From positions 1 through 56,384 of the forward strand of contig JARFXS010000010.1 of assembly GCA_029194465.1 (NCBI GenBank): a stretch of DNA of 56,384 nt, read 5' to 3'. The translations under genes were made by a program, and so were the position numbers. Below the pieces are notes generated by a model. That model did not search any database. It worked only from the letters and a program-made list of their open reading frames with translations, and was not told the origin of the DNA. Positions 38,520 through 47,956 of the stretch are shown here, one piece after another; the first letter of the stretch is position 1, and every line of letters begins with the position of its first letter. The DNA comes from Candidatus Nitrosocosmicus sp. GTDB taxonomy: Archaea; Thermoproteota; Nitrososphaeria; Nitrososphaerales; Nitrososphaeraceae.

Positions 38520-39080
38520 TTACTTATTTGCTCCTGAGAAAGGAGAATCGGTCCAAGATTGATAAATATTTCTAATACGCTCTACTGCATTAATATCTAC
38601 AAAGATTTTTCTTATCGATTTGGAAACTAATTCTTGCCATTTGGGGCTGTTCTCAAGGATCAACTTCCGAATTATTGAGCCTTTTAATACATTTTCTTGA
38701 AATAACTTTGGTTCTCTGATGAGGACGGTTTCGCTTTTAAGTAAGTTTATGACAAAATTATTTCCAGTATATAGAACCTTAAATGGCGGACTCATTGACT
38801 TAATATTGCTAAACCATCTTGAATTGTTTTCATCATCATTCACGTTAACCAAGAATACTCTAGACATGTCAATTTTTGATTCTACAAGAGTATCTCTAAT
38901 CATCCAAACCCTTTCCCCGGCGGTGAATGGGTTTTTTGGTGTGTAATTAGCCTGTGAACTTCCTACAAGAATAATTATCTCTTCTTTTTCATTCAATATT
39001 TGACGAACTAATTCCAAATGTCCCAGGTGGAAGGGTTGAAATCGTCCAATCATTGCGGCTGCCTCCAAGCTCGTTGTCAT
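38520..39080 (-). CDS. nadM: Nicotinamide-nucleotide adenylyltransferase
   Basis: 186 residues, the archaeal NadM form of NMN adenylyltransferase that makes NAD from nicotinamide mononucleotide and ATP. The nucleotidyltransferase signature GRFQPFHLGHLE is at residues 12-23, with GSSQANYTPKNPFTAGER following. A C-terminal KGSIIRKLI segment, in place of the bacterial ISxTxxR motif, fits the archaeal type. The start ATG at 39080 lies 33 bases after the metG stop on the same strand, so it is probably co-transcribed with metG. With nadE in the window it gives the last two steps of NAD synthesis. The frame is intact. Confidence 0.93.
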   Translation of the reverse strand: MTTSLEAAAMIGRFQPFHLGHLELVRQILNEKEEIIILVGSSQANYTPKNPFTAGERVWMIRDTLVESKIDMSRVFLVNVNDDENNSRWFSNIKSMSPPFKVLYTGNNFVINLLKSETVLIREPKLFQENVLKGSIIRKLILENSPKWQELVSKSIRKIFVDINAVERIRNIYQSWTDSPFSGANK

Positions 39081-39113
39081 CCTAATCTAAGAAGAAAATA
39101 ATAAAATCTTATC

Positions 39114-40940
39114 TCAAGTCCTAATATTTGTTGATTCAGTATCTTTAAATTCGGCCTTTTGGTTTTCAATTTCGGCTCTTTCAATCCTCTTAAAAATAGG
39201 GGTGATATCGTTGTCAATTTTATGACCTTGAAGAATTCTGAATTCAGATGCTGAATACCAATCTTGGTCTTGTAAATATTCTGGGCTACCTAATTGTTTC
39301 CAGATTTTCTGGGCGGAAGAGGGAATGAACGGGAATAACAATATTGCAATTGATCTTACCGCATTAGCTGAAATCCATATGGAATTATTAGAATCAGCAT
39401 GTTGTTTCCAGGGCTCTTTGGATTGAAAATACTGGTTAAAAAAGGAGCTGAACTGCAAAATCCTCTTCATGGCCTTGTCTATTTCATTTCCAAAAATCAA
39501 TTCCCCTACAGCATAAGCGATCTGCCTAATCTCAGTTAGGGCTTGTTCATCTAGACTATCCAATGTACTCTTTAAAGGGATTTTTCCATCAAAATGTTTC
39601 TTGGTAAAGGAAAGAGTACGATTGATAAAGTTTCCTATATTTGATATTAACTCATTATTAATTTTTTCATAAAAACTATCCCAATCAAAATTAATATCAG
39701 ATTGAGAGTATGGGATAATCGTAGAAAAGTAAAATCTAAGGTAATCCGGGTTAAACGATTTTGTAAATCCTCCTAAAGTTATCGACCAATTTTTACTCTT
39801 TGATAACTTTCTATTTTGAAATAATAAATGTCCCCTTGTGACTATTCTGTCAGGTAATTTATATTGGCTTTTGATACCTAATCTAATCGCTGGGAGAAAG
39901 AGGTAATGATGGTAGATAATATCCTTTCCTATAAAGTGAATAATTTCTGATTCATTCCAAAGCTTCTTACCATCATTCTTAAGAACGGTCTCTGCAAAGG
40001 TATTAAAAGATGAAATATAACATAGGTGATTATCAAACCAGCCATAAAATACTTTGTCTTTGTAATCCTGGGTGCCAGCAATTTTTGGAATAGGCACACC
40101 CCAAGTTAAGTCTCTAGTGATATCCCAATCCTGCAAACCGGTGCTTATCCAATTTAATACATATTTTGTTACATCTCCTTGTAAATTCCCATTATTAGTA
40201 AGCCAGGTTTTGAGCGAGTTTTCAAAATCAGATAACTTAAAAAAATAATGGAGGCTTTCCTTCATAACAGGTGGCCTACCACACAGAACACATTTGGGGT
40301 TAAGAATTTGTTCGGGGACCCTTCCACATGACTCGCATAAATCAGAATATTGGTTATCTGAGTTGCAGAATGGGCACCTGCCGATTACGTACCTGTCAGG
40401 TAAGTATTTGTCATCAAATGAGCAAAAAAATTGAACTACAATTTCCTCTTTTATGTGATTATTCTTGTAAAGTTCCTTAAATACATCCTGTACAAACTTT
40501 ATATTTTGTTGAGAACTGGTCTTTGAGAAATAATCAAAATTAATGTCTACAGAAGCAAAATCCTTTTTGTCCTTTTCATTCCATTCTCTGACATAATCTC
40601 CGGGCGTTTTGCTCTCGTTTTCGGCTCTTATTAGGATAGGAGTCCCAAAATCATCAGTAGCACATATGTGATAAATCTTAGTGCCTGTCATTCGGACGAA
40701 TCTCGTGAATACATCGGCTGGTAGATAAGTTGATGCAATGTGTCCCACATGGATTTGACCATTCGCATAAGGCAAAGCAGAAGTAACTACTAGATCTTTT
40801 TCTATAACAATTTTAGGCCCTTTGTATGGTTCGTAACCTATTGATTTATCATAGATATCATTAATCTTAATATCCACAATATCAGAATCTGAATGAATAT
40901 TATTCGAGTTATGGTTGGTGTTTCCAGACAGATCGTTCAT
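39114..40940 (-). CDS. metG: Methionyl-tRNA synthetase
   Basis: 608 residues, class I. The first signature LPYANGQIHVGHIAS (HVGH at 64-67) follows an unusual hydrophilic N-terminal extension of about 48 residues. The zinc-binding knuckle region has CPFC, CESC and CVLC pairs (two-zinc type). The second signature is RKLSKSKN in place of the more usual KMSKS. A helical anticodon-binding domain follows; the C-terminal tRNA-binding (OB) domain is absent here. It is divergent from the Rieske gene across 110 bases and lies upstream of nadM. An internal start after the extension is possible. The frame is intact. Confidence 0.94.
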   Translation of the reverse strand: MNDLSGNTNHNSNNIHSDSDIVDIKINDIYDKSIGYEPYKGPKIVIEKDLVVTSALPYANGQIHVGHIASTYLPADVFTRFVRMTGTKIYHICATDDFGTPILIRAENESKTPGDYVREWNEKDKKDFASVDINFDYFSKTSSQQNIKFVQDVFKELYKNNHIKEEIVVQFFCSFDDKYLPDRYVIGRCPFCNSDNQYSDLCESCGRVPEQILNPKCVLCGRPPVMKESLHYFFKLSDFENSLKTWLTNNGNLQGDVTKYVLNWISTGLQDWDITRDLTWGVPIPKIAGTQDYKDKVFYGWFDNHLCYISSFNTFAETVLKNDGKKLWNESEIIHFIGKDIIYHHYLFLPAIRLGIKSQYKLPDRIVTRGHLLFQNRKLSKSKNWSITLGGFTKSFNPDYLRFYFSTIIPYSQSDINFDWDSFYEKINNELISNIGNFINRTLSFTKKHFDGKIPLKSTLDSLDEQALTEIRQIAYAVGELIFGNEIDKAMKRILQFSSFFNQYFQSKEPWKQHADSNNSIWISANAVRSIAILLFPFIPSSAQKIWKQLGSPEYLQDQDWYSASEFRILQGHKIDNDITPIFKRIERAEIENQKAEFKDTESTNIRT

Positions 40941-41020
40941 TTGCGCCTAACTTGTACTCCTCTAATTATTGAATTTAATTTAACTGTATATGAATCAAAT
41001 AATCTAAAAAAAACATTTAT

Positions 41021-41033
41021 AATTTTTAATAAA
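41021..41033 (+). promoter_or_regulatory. Candidate TATA element of the Rieske-cysS unit
   Basis: AATTTTTAATAAA, identical to 20208-20220 and 47867-47879, centred about 24 bases before the ATG at 41051, which suggests a leaderless transcript. Confidence 0.45.
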
Positions 41034-41050
41034 GTATTATGCAATGTTAG

Positions 41051-41356
41051 ATGACATGGATAAAAGTAGCCAGTAAAGACGACGTTCAAGAAGGTAATGG
41101 TAAGGAACTTAATATTAATGGGCAAAGAATAGCCTTGTTTGTATCAAAAAGCAAGTATTATGCTATTGAGGCCCTTTGTAGGCATCAGGACGGTTCTTTA
41201 GCACCAGGAAAAGTTAATGGCGAAATCGTCGAATGCCCTCTACATTTTTGGCATTATAATATTAGAACAGGTGAGCTCCTAGACTATATGGAAGGTATTA
41301 AGTTGACCACCTTCCCCGTTCAGATTAGAAAAAATGAAATTTATCTAGACATCTAG
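41051..41356 (+). CDS. Rieske [2Fe-2S] ferredoxin-like protein
   Basis: 101 residues with a complete Rieske cluster site: C43-R-H45 and C62-P-L-H65, the latter in CPLHFWHYN. There is no membrane anchor or signal, so this is a soluble cytosolic ferredoxin of the type that feeds oxygenases or serves as the small subunit NirD. It has no oxygenase neighbour; instead cysS starts 26 bases later and is probably co-transcribed. The compact size and the GELLDYMEGIKLTTFPVQI tail fit the NirD/BphF-like group. Electron partner unknown. The frame is intact. Confidence 0.9.
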   Translation: MTWIKVASKDDVQEGNGKELNINGQRIALFVSKSKYYAIEALCRHQDGSLAPGKVNGEIVECPLHFWHYNIRTGELLDYMEGIKLTTFPVQIRKNEIYLDI

Positions 41357-41381
41357 TATTTCTATTAAGATTCTTTTCGAA

Positions 41382-42803
41382 ATGAAACTTACTGATACAT
41401 TGACAAACAACTTAGAAGAAATTAATACTACCCAAGGTGTAGTAAGAATATATCTTTGTGGTGTTACCGTCTACGACGACTGCCATATTGGACATGCAAG
41501 GACCATAATAGTTTTCGATGTATTAAGGCGGCTCCTAGAAGTCCAGGGGTCAAAGGTGATGTTTATACAAAATTTTACAGACATAGATGACAAAATAATA
41601 ACTAGAGCTATTAGCGAACATACAGATGCAGAATATATTTCTCAAGTGTATACAGAAAGTTACTTCAGAGATTTTGATGCCCTAAATGTGTTAAAAGCCA
41701 CTTCTTATCCAAAGGTAACGAACCATATTCCAGATATCATTGAATTCATTGGCAAGTTAGTTGAAAAAAATAAAGCTTATGTGGGATTAAATGGAATTTA
41801 TTTTAGGGTTAAATCATACCCAGGATATGGTAAGCTTTCCAAAAAGGACAAAGATTCAATAATTTCTGGAGCGAGAATCGAGATTGATGAATCTAAAGAC
41901 GACCCAAGAGACTTTGCATTATGGAAATTTAGTTCCACTAAACCAACATGGAATAGTCCCTGGGGAAAAGGGAGGCCAGGATGGCATATTGAGTGTTCAG
42001 TTATGGCTTCAAAATACCTAGGACCTAATATCGATATTCACGGAGGAGGCCAGGATCTAATTTTTCCTCATCATGAAAATGAGATAGCTCAATCTGAGGG
42101 GTTATTTGAAACCCAATTCTCAAAATTATGGATGCACGTGGGAATGGTAACAATTAACTCTGAAAAAATGTCAAAATCTATAGGAAATACAATTAAGATT
42201 TCAGAACTATTAAAAGAAGTCGGACCGAACGTGATTAGGCTCTTTTGCCTCTCATCTCATTATACGAAACCACTAGATTATACTCAGGATATTATTAATG
42301 AAACAAAGCGGAAATGGAGTCAGATTTCTAATGCCTACTATGAATTAGAGTTTCGAACTAGAAACTCATTTATTTATGAGAAATGTGAATCAATCCAACG
42401 ATCCCTACTTGAAGAGCTGACAAGTTATCTAGAACTGTTTGAAGAATATCTCAGTAATGATTTGAATTTTGCAAACGCGATGACTGTTTTTCTAAAATTC
42501 ACAAGTAGGATTAATAATTTCTTTTCCGTTGATACTTCAGTAGATATTGAATTCTTGACCACGGCTTTTGACTTGTTAAAAAAATTCATGTTCATAAGCG
42601 GGTTAAGTATGCCCCAGATATCCCAGCAAGAGATCGATGAAATAGAGGAACAAATATACCAAAGAAACTTGTTTCGCTCTCAGAAAAACTATAAGGAATC
42701 AGACAAAATAAGATCGGAACTTACAAAAAAATTCAATGTCGAACTGATAGATCATAAGGGATTTACGTTGTGGAAGACGCGATTAATTGGGGCCCAAAAA
42801 TAA
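41382..42803 (+). CDS. cysS: Cysteinyl-tRNA synthetase
   Basis: 473 residues, usual length. Class I signatures are HIGH at 35-38 (YDDCHIGHAR), preceded by the zinc-ligand Cys26 in LCGVTVYD, and KMSKS at 262-266. The second zinc segment WHIECSVMA and the GGGQDLIFPHHENE block that contacts the cysteine adenylate are present, as is the C-terminal helical domain. It charges tRNA-Cys directly, so the indirect SepRS/SepCysS route need not be invoked. It is the second gene of a unit with the Rieske protein. The frame is intact. Confidence 0.96.
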   Translation: MKLTDTLTNNLEEINTTQGVVRIYLCGVTVYDDCHIGHARTIIVFDVLRRLLEVQGSKVMFIQNFTDIDDKIITRAISEHTDAEYISQVYTESYFRDFDALNVLKATSYPKVTNHIPDIIEFIGKLVEKNKAYVGLNGIYFRVKSYPGYGKLSKKDKDSIISGARIEIDESKDDPRDFALWKFSSTKPTWNSPWGKGRPGWHIECSVMASKYLGPNIDIHGGGQDLIFPHHENEIAQSEGLFETQFSKLWMHVGMVTINSEKMSKSIGNTIKISELLKEVGPNVIRLFCLSSHYTKPLDYTQDIINETKRKWSQISNAYYELEFRTRNSFIYEKCESIQRSLLEELTSYLELFEEYLSNDLNFANAMTVFLKFTSRINNFFSVDTSVDIEFLTTAFDLLKKFMFISGLSMPQISQQEIDEIEEQIYQRNLFRSQKNYKESDKIRSELTKKFNVELIDHKGFTLWKTRLIGAQK

Positions 42804-42890
42804 GATTAGAGACTTTTGAAATTTGAGTAGAATGTTTTAAAATTGAAGAACTTCGCAAGAATTTTTAACTAAGTAATTCCTTTTAATTGT

Positions 42891-43379
42891 ATGAACAAAT
42901 CTAATAGAACAAAGACCATATTCTTGATTTCTTTATGCTCAGTGGCCATTATATTATTATTTTATGTTAATGTGGCGTCAGTTCAAACTACGCAGAATGA
43001 CTACGCAAACTATTTTGCTATTTACACTCAAAGTTCAGCGAATCTAACCAGGGCTTTTCAAGATGAGATTGGGAATTGGGAATTGGGGACAGTATCCAAT
43101 AAAACGATGGCAGATTTGACAGATACCTACTTGGTAAATTTTACAAAGCAGATGAATGATTTTAACCAAACGGAATCACCGGCTGCATTTGAATCTGCAA
43201 AGGATAGCCTAGTAAACTCTTACAATAACGAGATCAAAAGTTATCAATACTTTAAGGATTATTTGTTGACTGGTAATGAAACTTTAAATGAAATTTCCAC
43301 TAATTTCCTATCGGAATCTCTAAAAGATGAGGCCATGGCTTTTAAGTCATTCAATGAAGTAACAAACAAAACATCCTAA
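42891..43379 (+). CDS. Secreted or membrane-anchored helical protein, unknown
   Basis: 162 residues with an N-terminal hydrophobic segment at about residues 10-28 and a Lys/Arg-rich leader (positive inside), then a polar, helical body. The body has many Asn, Tyr and Thr and several NxS/T sequons (ANLTR, NKTMA, NETLN, NKTS). Topology fits a membrane-anchored or cleaved secreted protein exposed to the outside. There is no family match I recognise. It follows cysS by about 90 bases, on the same strand, and is convergent with the GlmU-like gene. A four-helix bundle sensor-like fold is possible but unproven. Confidence 0.6.
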   Translation: MNKSNRTKTIFLISLCSVAIILLFYVNVASVQTTQNDYANYFAIYTQSSANLTRAFQDEIGNWELGTVSNKTMADLTDTYLVNFTKQMNDFNQTESPAAFESAKDSLVNSYNNEIKSYQYFKDYLLTGNETLNEISTNFLSESLKDEAMAFKSFNEVTNKTS

Positions 43380-43414
43380 GTAAAAAAAAGTTTGGTATCT
43401 TTTAGATAAAACTA

Positions 43415-44473
43415 TTATTTTGAAAAAATAGTCCCAGCTGGAATAATAGAATCTGGAGGAATCTTTCGACCAGGAAGGATGATTACTGAGGCGCCTATAG
43501 CACTGTTATTAGACACAACTGCTCCAAAATGATTTCTTCCGGTATCTATTAGTTCATTGTTGATTCTATATTGGACATTCTTTCTTGTGAGTAATACGTT
43601 TGCAGTTCCTGAGTAACCACCAAACCAGACATTCTTTCCAATAATGCTATCCAAAATTACATTATGGTGGGAAATTTTTGCATTGCATGAAAAATAAGTC
43701 TTCCCAATTTCACAGTTAAAGCCAATATTAGTGTTATAGTCAATCATACTGTTGCGAATTAGTGAGCCCATTCCTATGAAGCTTCCATTACCAATGTACG
43801 ATGGTCCCTTAATCTTTGCGAAATCATCTATTACGACATTGTCTTCGATTATACACGGCCCTTCAATAATTGCAGTTTTTGCGATGGAGGCTTTATTGGA
43901 AATAATTGAAAATGTTACTTCGTTCTTTAGAAGTTCCTGTATAATGTCTAAAAATTCCCATGGATATTGAAATTTGTAGTATTCGATACTTTTTCTAGTG
44001 GACCTTTTTCCTATTACTGTGTTGCAGGGAAGGAACAATAAATTGTTATTTGTAACGAGCGCATTTTGTTGAACATGATTTCCAGAGTTCCCAAAATTAT
44101 TTTTCTCGACGCTTTCAAATTTATTAGGAACCGTTAGTTCGCTTTTTATTAATTTACCGTAGGTATTTTTCATCAATTTCCTCTACTGGTACGTCCGTAG
44201 TAGATCTTATGATGCCGGAAATAAAATTTAACTTTTTAGGAACAAATACAGTTTCTAAATCATACAATGAATTTATCAATTCTACATTTCTTGTTATAAG
44301 GGCTCGTCCAAATAGGTATAAAGAACAATTTGAAGGAATAGAACTATCGACCTCACTTTCGTTATAATCTAGGAATGAATAAGAAGTAGACGAGATTGTA
44401 AAAATACTATTTTCATTATACCTGCTATCTCTTTTTGTAAATTCGTATAATTAGATTTTGGAACAAGTTTCAT
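43415..44473 (-). CDS. GlmU-like protein with left-handed beta-helix acyltransferase domain, frame broken at two places
   Basis: The clean part (253 residues from 44176) ends in a hexapeptide-repeat left-handed beta helix (SIIGKNVWFGGY, NSAIGASVIILPGRKIPPDSIIPAGTIFS) and begins with a helical linker containing YPWEFLDIIQELL, as in GlmU/archaeal nucleotidyltransferase-acetyltransferase fusions. Extending backward by two frame changes (near 44165 and 44440) gives a coherent reading to ATG 44473, with YLFGRALITRNVELINSLYDL and TTDVPVEEIDEK, for about 352 residues. The N-terminal half resembles the degenerate nucleotidyltransferase-like domain of GlmU-family proteins rather than an active one, since no G-x-G-T-R-x loop is visible. 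It would modify or activate a sugar for surface glycan synthesis. The N-terminal assignment is an inference. Confidence 0.6.
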
Positions 44474-44530
44474 AAGTTTTTACTGTAGAAATAATATCAG
44501 TTAATTGATAAGGAAAAATGTCACATAAGT

Positions 44531-45510
44531 TTAATACTTGTGTTTTGATATTTTTCTTGCTTCGATAAGATCAAGAAAGTAAAATAAGTATGTCTCTCGT
44601 TAACTTTCAGAATCCAAGGAATAAACGCCTCTTTTTTGTCCTAAGAGTAACTTCAAAACCTTTTTTTCCAATGTTGAACGCAATATTTGGTCATTCATAT
44701 CTCTATTGTAAACAATTTCTCGATTGTAATCGTAAGGGTAGTTGTTATAAAAAGGGAATGTGGCTTTAGGAGATGATGTATCTTGGGCAAAAGGTCATCA
44801 ACAGGCAAGAATTCAACAATATTCAACCCAAATATAAGGTCAAATATTTGATTCTGAAAGGCAGATCCAAAATATCAGAAACAATGAACTCTATATTTGT
44901 TACCCCTAGTTCACTTGTTTTTTTCTTGGCTTCTCGAATAAAAGAGAATGAGGAGTCGATCCCGAAAACAAAGGAAAATTTTTTTGCCAATTCTATTGTG
45001 GATAATCCTAAAGCACATCCTAAGTCTAAGGCTATTCCTTCAGGATTGAAAGGAATATTTGATGTAAGTTTACGATAAACATCAGATGGTTTTATTTTCC
45101 ACCTCATAAGGTGGAGAAATTTATCACTTTCAAAATTTTCATTGTGAAGCCATTTGTAACTTTGAAAATATTGACCATCTTCCTCATATCGGTCCTCCTT
45201 TCGATGATTCTTGTCGATATCAAATAATAAATTTTTTAAGAAAGACTTCATCTCTTCGCTTTTAGAATTTGAGAACCATTTTCCGAATGTTGACACTCGT
45301 TTTGAGGCATATTTTACTATGTCACCTATCATTATTGCAACCCCTCTATTATAGGAAATTTCTTTTGCATTCTGGACATATAAGGAACCCTTCAAGGCAT
45401 TCGTTCCCATCCAATGGATCTGTAATATGACTTTCTAAATATAAAGGATATTTTTTTTCAACATGATTAAGACAATAAAAGAATTTAAAATTTAAAAGGG
45501 AAGTTTTCAA
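44531..45510 (-). pseudogene. SAM-dependent methyltransferase with N-terminal zinc-ribbon, frame broken at several places
   Basis: The clean centre holds the class I methyltransferase motif ALDLGCALGLSTIELAKKF and VFGIDSSFSFIREAKK. Upstream, a frame change reveals LESHITDPLDGNECLEGF and ICPECKRNF, continuing into EGVAIMIGDIVKYASKRVST, which looks like a Trm112-type zinc ribbon fused to the methylase; the likely start is TTG at 45510. Downstream, further changes give NQIFDLIFGLNIVEFLPVDD, HHLLKPHSLFITTT, YDYNREIVYNRDMNDQI and VNERHTYFYFLDLIEARKIS, ending at TAA 44531-44533. About five indels in roughly 325 codons, none removing bulk sequence. It probably methylates a small molecule or lipid precursor. 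Neighbour to the GlmU-like gene on the same strand. Confidence 0.7.
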
Positions 45511-45793
45511 TGATCCTATTTTTTTACATTCTATTATAGATGTTTGTCTATATCACATAAAAAGTCCAAGTGAAATATTATATTAAGAACATCCAAATGG
45601 ATGCTTATGGGTCAATGCTACCTTAGGACAAACAAGCAAGGCCGAGAATCTGAAATCTACATATTCTACTGAGAACTTCCATATCGAACTAAAATAAATT
45701 ATGAAATATATATTTTTGACCTGGTAACCATCTTATTGAATGTCCATCTCAATTCTGTTTAATAACATCGATTCATCATATTAATGCCTCTTA

Positions 45794-47020
45794 TTATTTC
45801 AATATGTAAGGTAATGCAATTGAAAGTACCACAACAACTACCATTCCGTAAGTTAGTATTTTTGAAGCATGCTTAAGAATTCCCTTTTTGTTTTGAGTTT
45901 TCTTATCTATCAAAGTGTTGTACAGTTGACCTCCATCCAGCGGGCCAATTGGCAACGCATTAAAAATCGCGACATTGAAATTAATGAACCAAAGCCAAAA
46001 GAATAAGCTAGCAGGTATTGTGTAATATGAACCGAAGATAGGAGAAGTATATTTGTCGGCCATGAAGTCAGAGTAAGGTACCATACCTTGTACAAATGTT
46101 GGTGGAGCAAGCAAACCTAATGGTGAAGTATAAATCATAGAGTTATATCGATCCAGTACCTCTTTTGGGTCTGCAACAGGGGTAATGGAAACCCCTAAGA
46201 TTCCCTTTCCTGGCTCTCTTTGAGGAGGAAGGGTTGCCTGCTTTGTTGATTTCACTCCATCTTCATTTATGATTCCAATCGTTACTAATTTTCCCAAATT
46301 GGCGTTTAAGTTATCATTTAGCTCCACCGGATTTCGAATCTGGTTGCTCTGAATTTGTTGGATTGTGGTACCTTTGTCAAGGCCTATAGATTGAGCAAGA
46401 GAACCTTGATTGACATTTGTTATAACTACTCCATATAATGCCGGGTCCATGGGCTTAGTTATCACTAAAGTGGAAGTTATCAACAGTATTACAAATAAGG
46501 AAATAGCAGCCAATACTATGTTTGTCATGGGACCTGCAGTCAGGATAGAACTTTTCTGCTTAGTTGAAATCCTATTAAGTTCGTCTCTTTCAATATTCAC
46601 AAATGCCCCAATTGGTATTCCTAAAAACAACACTAGTCCAGTAGATTCGACCTTAACTCCGTAAACTCTCGCAATTATTCCATGGCCTGCCTCATGGACT
46701 ATGATGGTAACTACCAAAGCTACCCAACCTTCCCAAATTGGCAAATAAGGATTAAGACCAGGTATCAACAAATTAGCTTGAGGGCCTACTCCACGAGCTC
46801 CCTCCCTAATAGTTTCGCTGGAAAATAATGCAGCAACTGATCCTATTATTAGAAATAAAGCCATAATTGTAATAAGTGGCATTAAATAAGTATTGAATTT
46901 TGCATAAAACCTCGCAACCCTCGTCTGGGAAACTTTATCAAAGAATTTTAACCCGTAGGGTGTATGAATTAAAATAAGTGGTAAATGAAGATCAAACTTT
47001 ATTTTTGATTGCTGTTCCAA
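45794..47020 (-). CDS. Site-2 protease family membrane metalloprotease (M50)
   Basis: 408 residues, with zinc site HEAGH at 109-113 inside the second membrane helix. A PDZ-like domain at about 195-250 (VITNVNQGSLAQSIGLDKGTT) is followed by a long insertion and the third core motif FNALPIGPLDGGQLYNTL with the Asp ligand in a later helix. Three to five further helices complete the membrane core. S2P-type enzymes cut membrane-spanning regulators or signal-peptide remnants within the membrane. The archaeal group with an internal PDZ is widespread. No substrate gene is evident nearby. It starts at ATG and the frame is intact. Confidence 0.9.
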   Translation of the reverse strand: MEQQSKIKFDLHLPLILIHTPYGLKFFDKVSQTRVARFYAKFNTYLMPLITIMALFLIIGSVAALFSSETIREGARGVGPQANLLIPGLNPYLPIWEGWVALVVTIIVHEAGHGIIARVYGVKVESTGLVLFLGIPIGAFVNIERDELNRISTKQKSSILTAGPMTNIVLAAISLFVILLITSTLVITKPMDPALYGVVITNVNQGSLAQSIGLDKGTTIQQIQSNQIRNPVELNDNLNANLGKLVTIGIINEDGVKSTKQATLPPQREPGKGILGVSITPVADPKEVLDRYNSMIYTSPLGLLAPPTFVQGMVPYSDFMADKYTSPIFGSYYTIPASLFFWLWFINFNVAIFNALPIGPLDGGQLYNTLIDKKTQNKKGILKHASKILTYGMVVVVVLSIALPYILK

Positions 47021-47247
47021 TTAAGTAATGTGAACATTATTATTATTTAAATGCATCATAACATACTTTTTGAAGTTTTTCATAATCCTTCGGGGAGAAG
47101 AATAACCAATTTAGTAATGGGTTGTAATATAATCGTAATAATAGATTGATAAAACGTATTATTCATAGGTCTACTAGATAGCTTTTTACTTCTATCGAAG
47201 AGATAGTAGTGAATAAGTCCTCTATTTAGATCTGCTTCGTATCTGTA

Positions 47248-47640
47248 TTATCCTTTTACACGGACAATCTTTACACGTTCCAATACTTTCCAATACTCAA
47301 CTTCGCCACCTTGGTTGAGTTTATCTCTAATTTCATCTTCAATTGCAGATGTTTCAAAAACTTCGAATGTTTCGAGATCCATAATTTGCAAAACTTGGCC
47401 AGCAACCGAGATGAGTTGTCCACTCCTTTTGTCTATTAGGGGAACTTCAACATTTGCTGATACAGGAGCAACTAAACTGTGCCTTGAACCGTCGAAAACA
47501 CCCATAGCTGCCACTCTGGCTTTAGCAGAACCATGCTTACCTGGCTTACTATGATCATAAGAAACAATTCTACATGGTTCTCCGTCAATGATAATATAAG
47601 AACCAACCTTCAAACTACCAAGGTCCATAGGCTTACTCAA
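47248..47640 (-). CDS. eif5a: Translation initiation factor aIF5A
   Basis: 130 residues, the archaeal length. The hypusination loop SKPGKHGSAK is at 31-40, with K35 as the lysine modified by deoxyhypusine synthase. An OB-fold C-terminal domain follows (GQLISVAGQVLQIMDLETFEVFE). The factor relieves ribosome stalling at polyproline and similar motifs. It stands alone on the minus strand, with a TATA-like TTAAATAT about 30 bases upstream of the ATG (plus-strand positions 47670-47677). The frame is intact. Confidence 0.96.
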   Translation of the reverse strand: MSKPMDLGSLKVGSYIIIDGEPCRIVSYDHSKPGKHGSAKARVAAMGVFDGSRHSLVAPVSANVEVPLIDKRSGQLISVAGQVLQIMDLETFEVFETSAIEDEIRDKLNQGGEVEYWKVLERVKIVRVKG

Positions 47641-47866
47641 TAATAATCAGAAAAATTGACATGAAATGCATATTTAACAGTTATGATTACTTGTCTGCTG
47701 TGCTTAGGATTTTTGTAATTATGCCTTGTTTTGATAATCATACAATAACGATATTTAGGGTAAAGACAAGGCTAAATCAGAAATTTTCGCAGTTTTCTAT
47801 GTGGATCACATCAATACATCATTCATAGATGATGTGAAATTCAACTGACTTTATGTTAGGTTTTAC

Positions 47867-47879
47867 AATTTTTAATAAA
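47867..47879 (+). promoter_or_regulatory. Candidate TATA element of thiDN
   Basis: AATTTTTAATAAA, third exact copy of the motif found at 20208 and 41021. It predicts a start near 47900, giving a leader of about 55 bases before the TTG at 47957. Confidence 0.45.
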
Positions 47880-47889
47880 TCTAGGATTT

Positions 47890-47902
47890 AACCTCTGAGG
47901 TT
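47890..47902. promoter_or_regulatory. Perfect inverted repeat, candidate operator of thiDN
   Basis: AACCTCTGAGGTT is a perfect 6+1+6 palindrome 10-22 bases after the TATA motif, so it would overlap the transcription start, the usual place for an archaeal repressor site. Confidence 0.4.
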
Positions 47903-47956
47903 GCAAGTGACATTAATTTAGAGCTTACTTCAACTTAATAGAAGGGTATCAAAAGT

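Larger units (their letters stand above)
47641..47956. other. Divergent region between aIF5A and thiDN
   Basis: About 316 bases holding the promoters of both genes. Contains the shared TATA motif and the inverted repeat listed separately. No TPP riboswitch motif pair seen. Confidence 0.45.

Noticed and set aside
47880..47956. Possible TPP riboswitch before thiDN
   Set aside because: The CUGAGA and matching P4/P5 elements of the TPP fold are not seen; only a simple palindrome is present.
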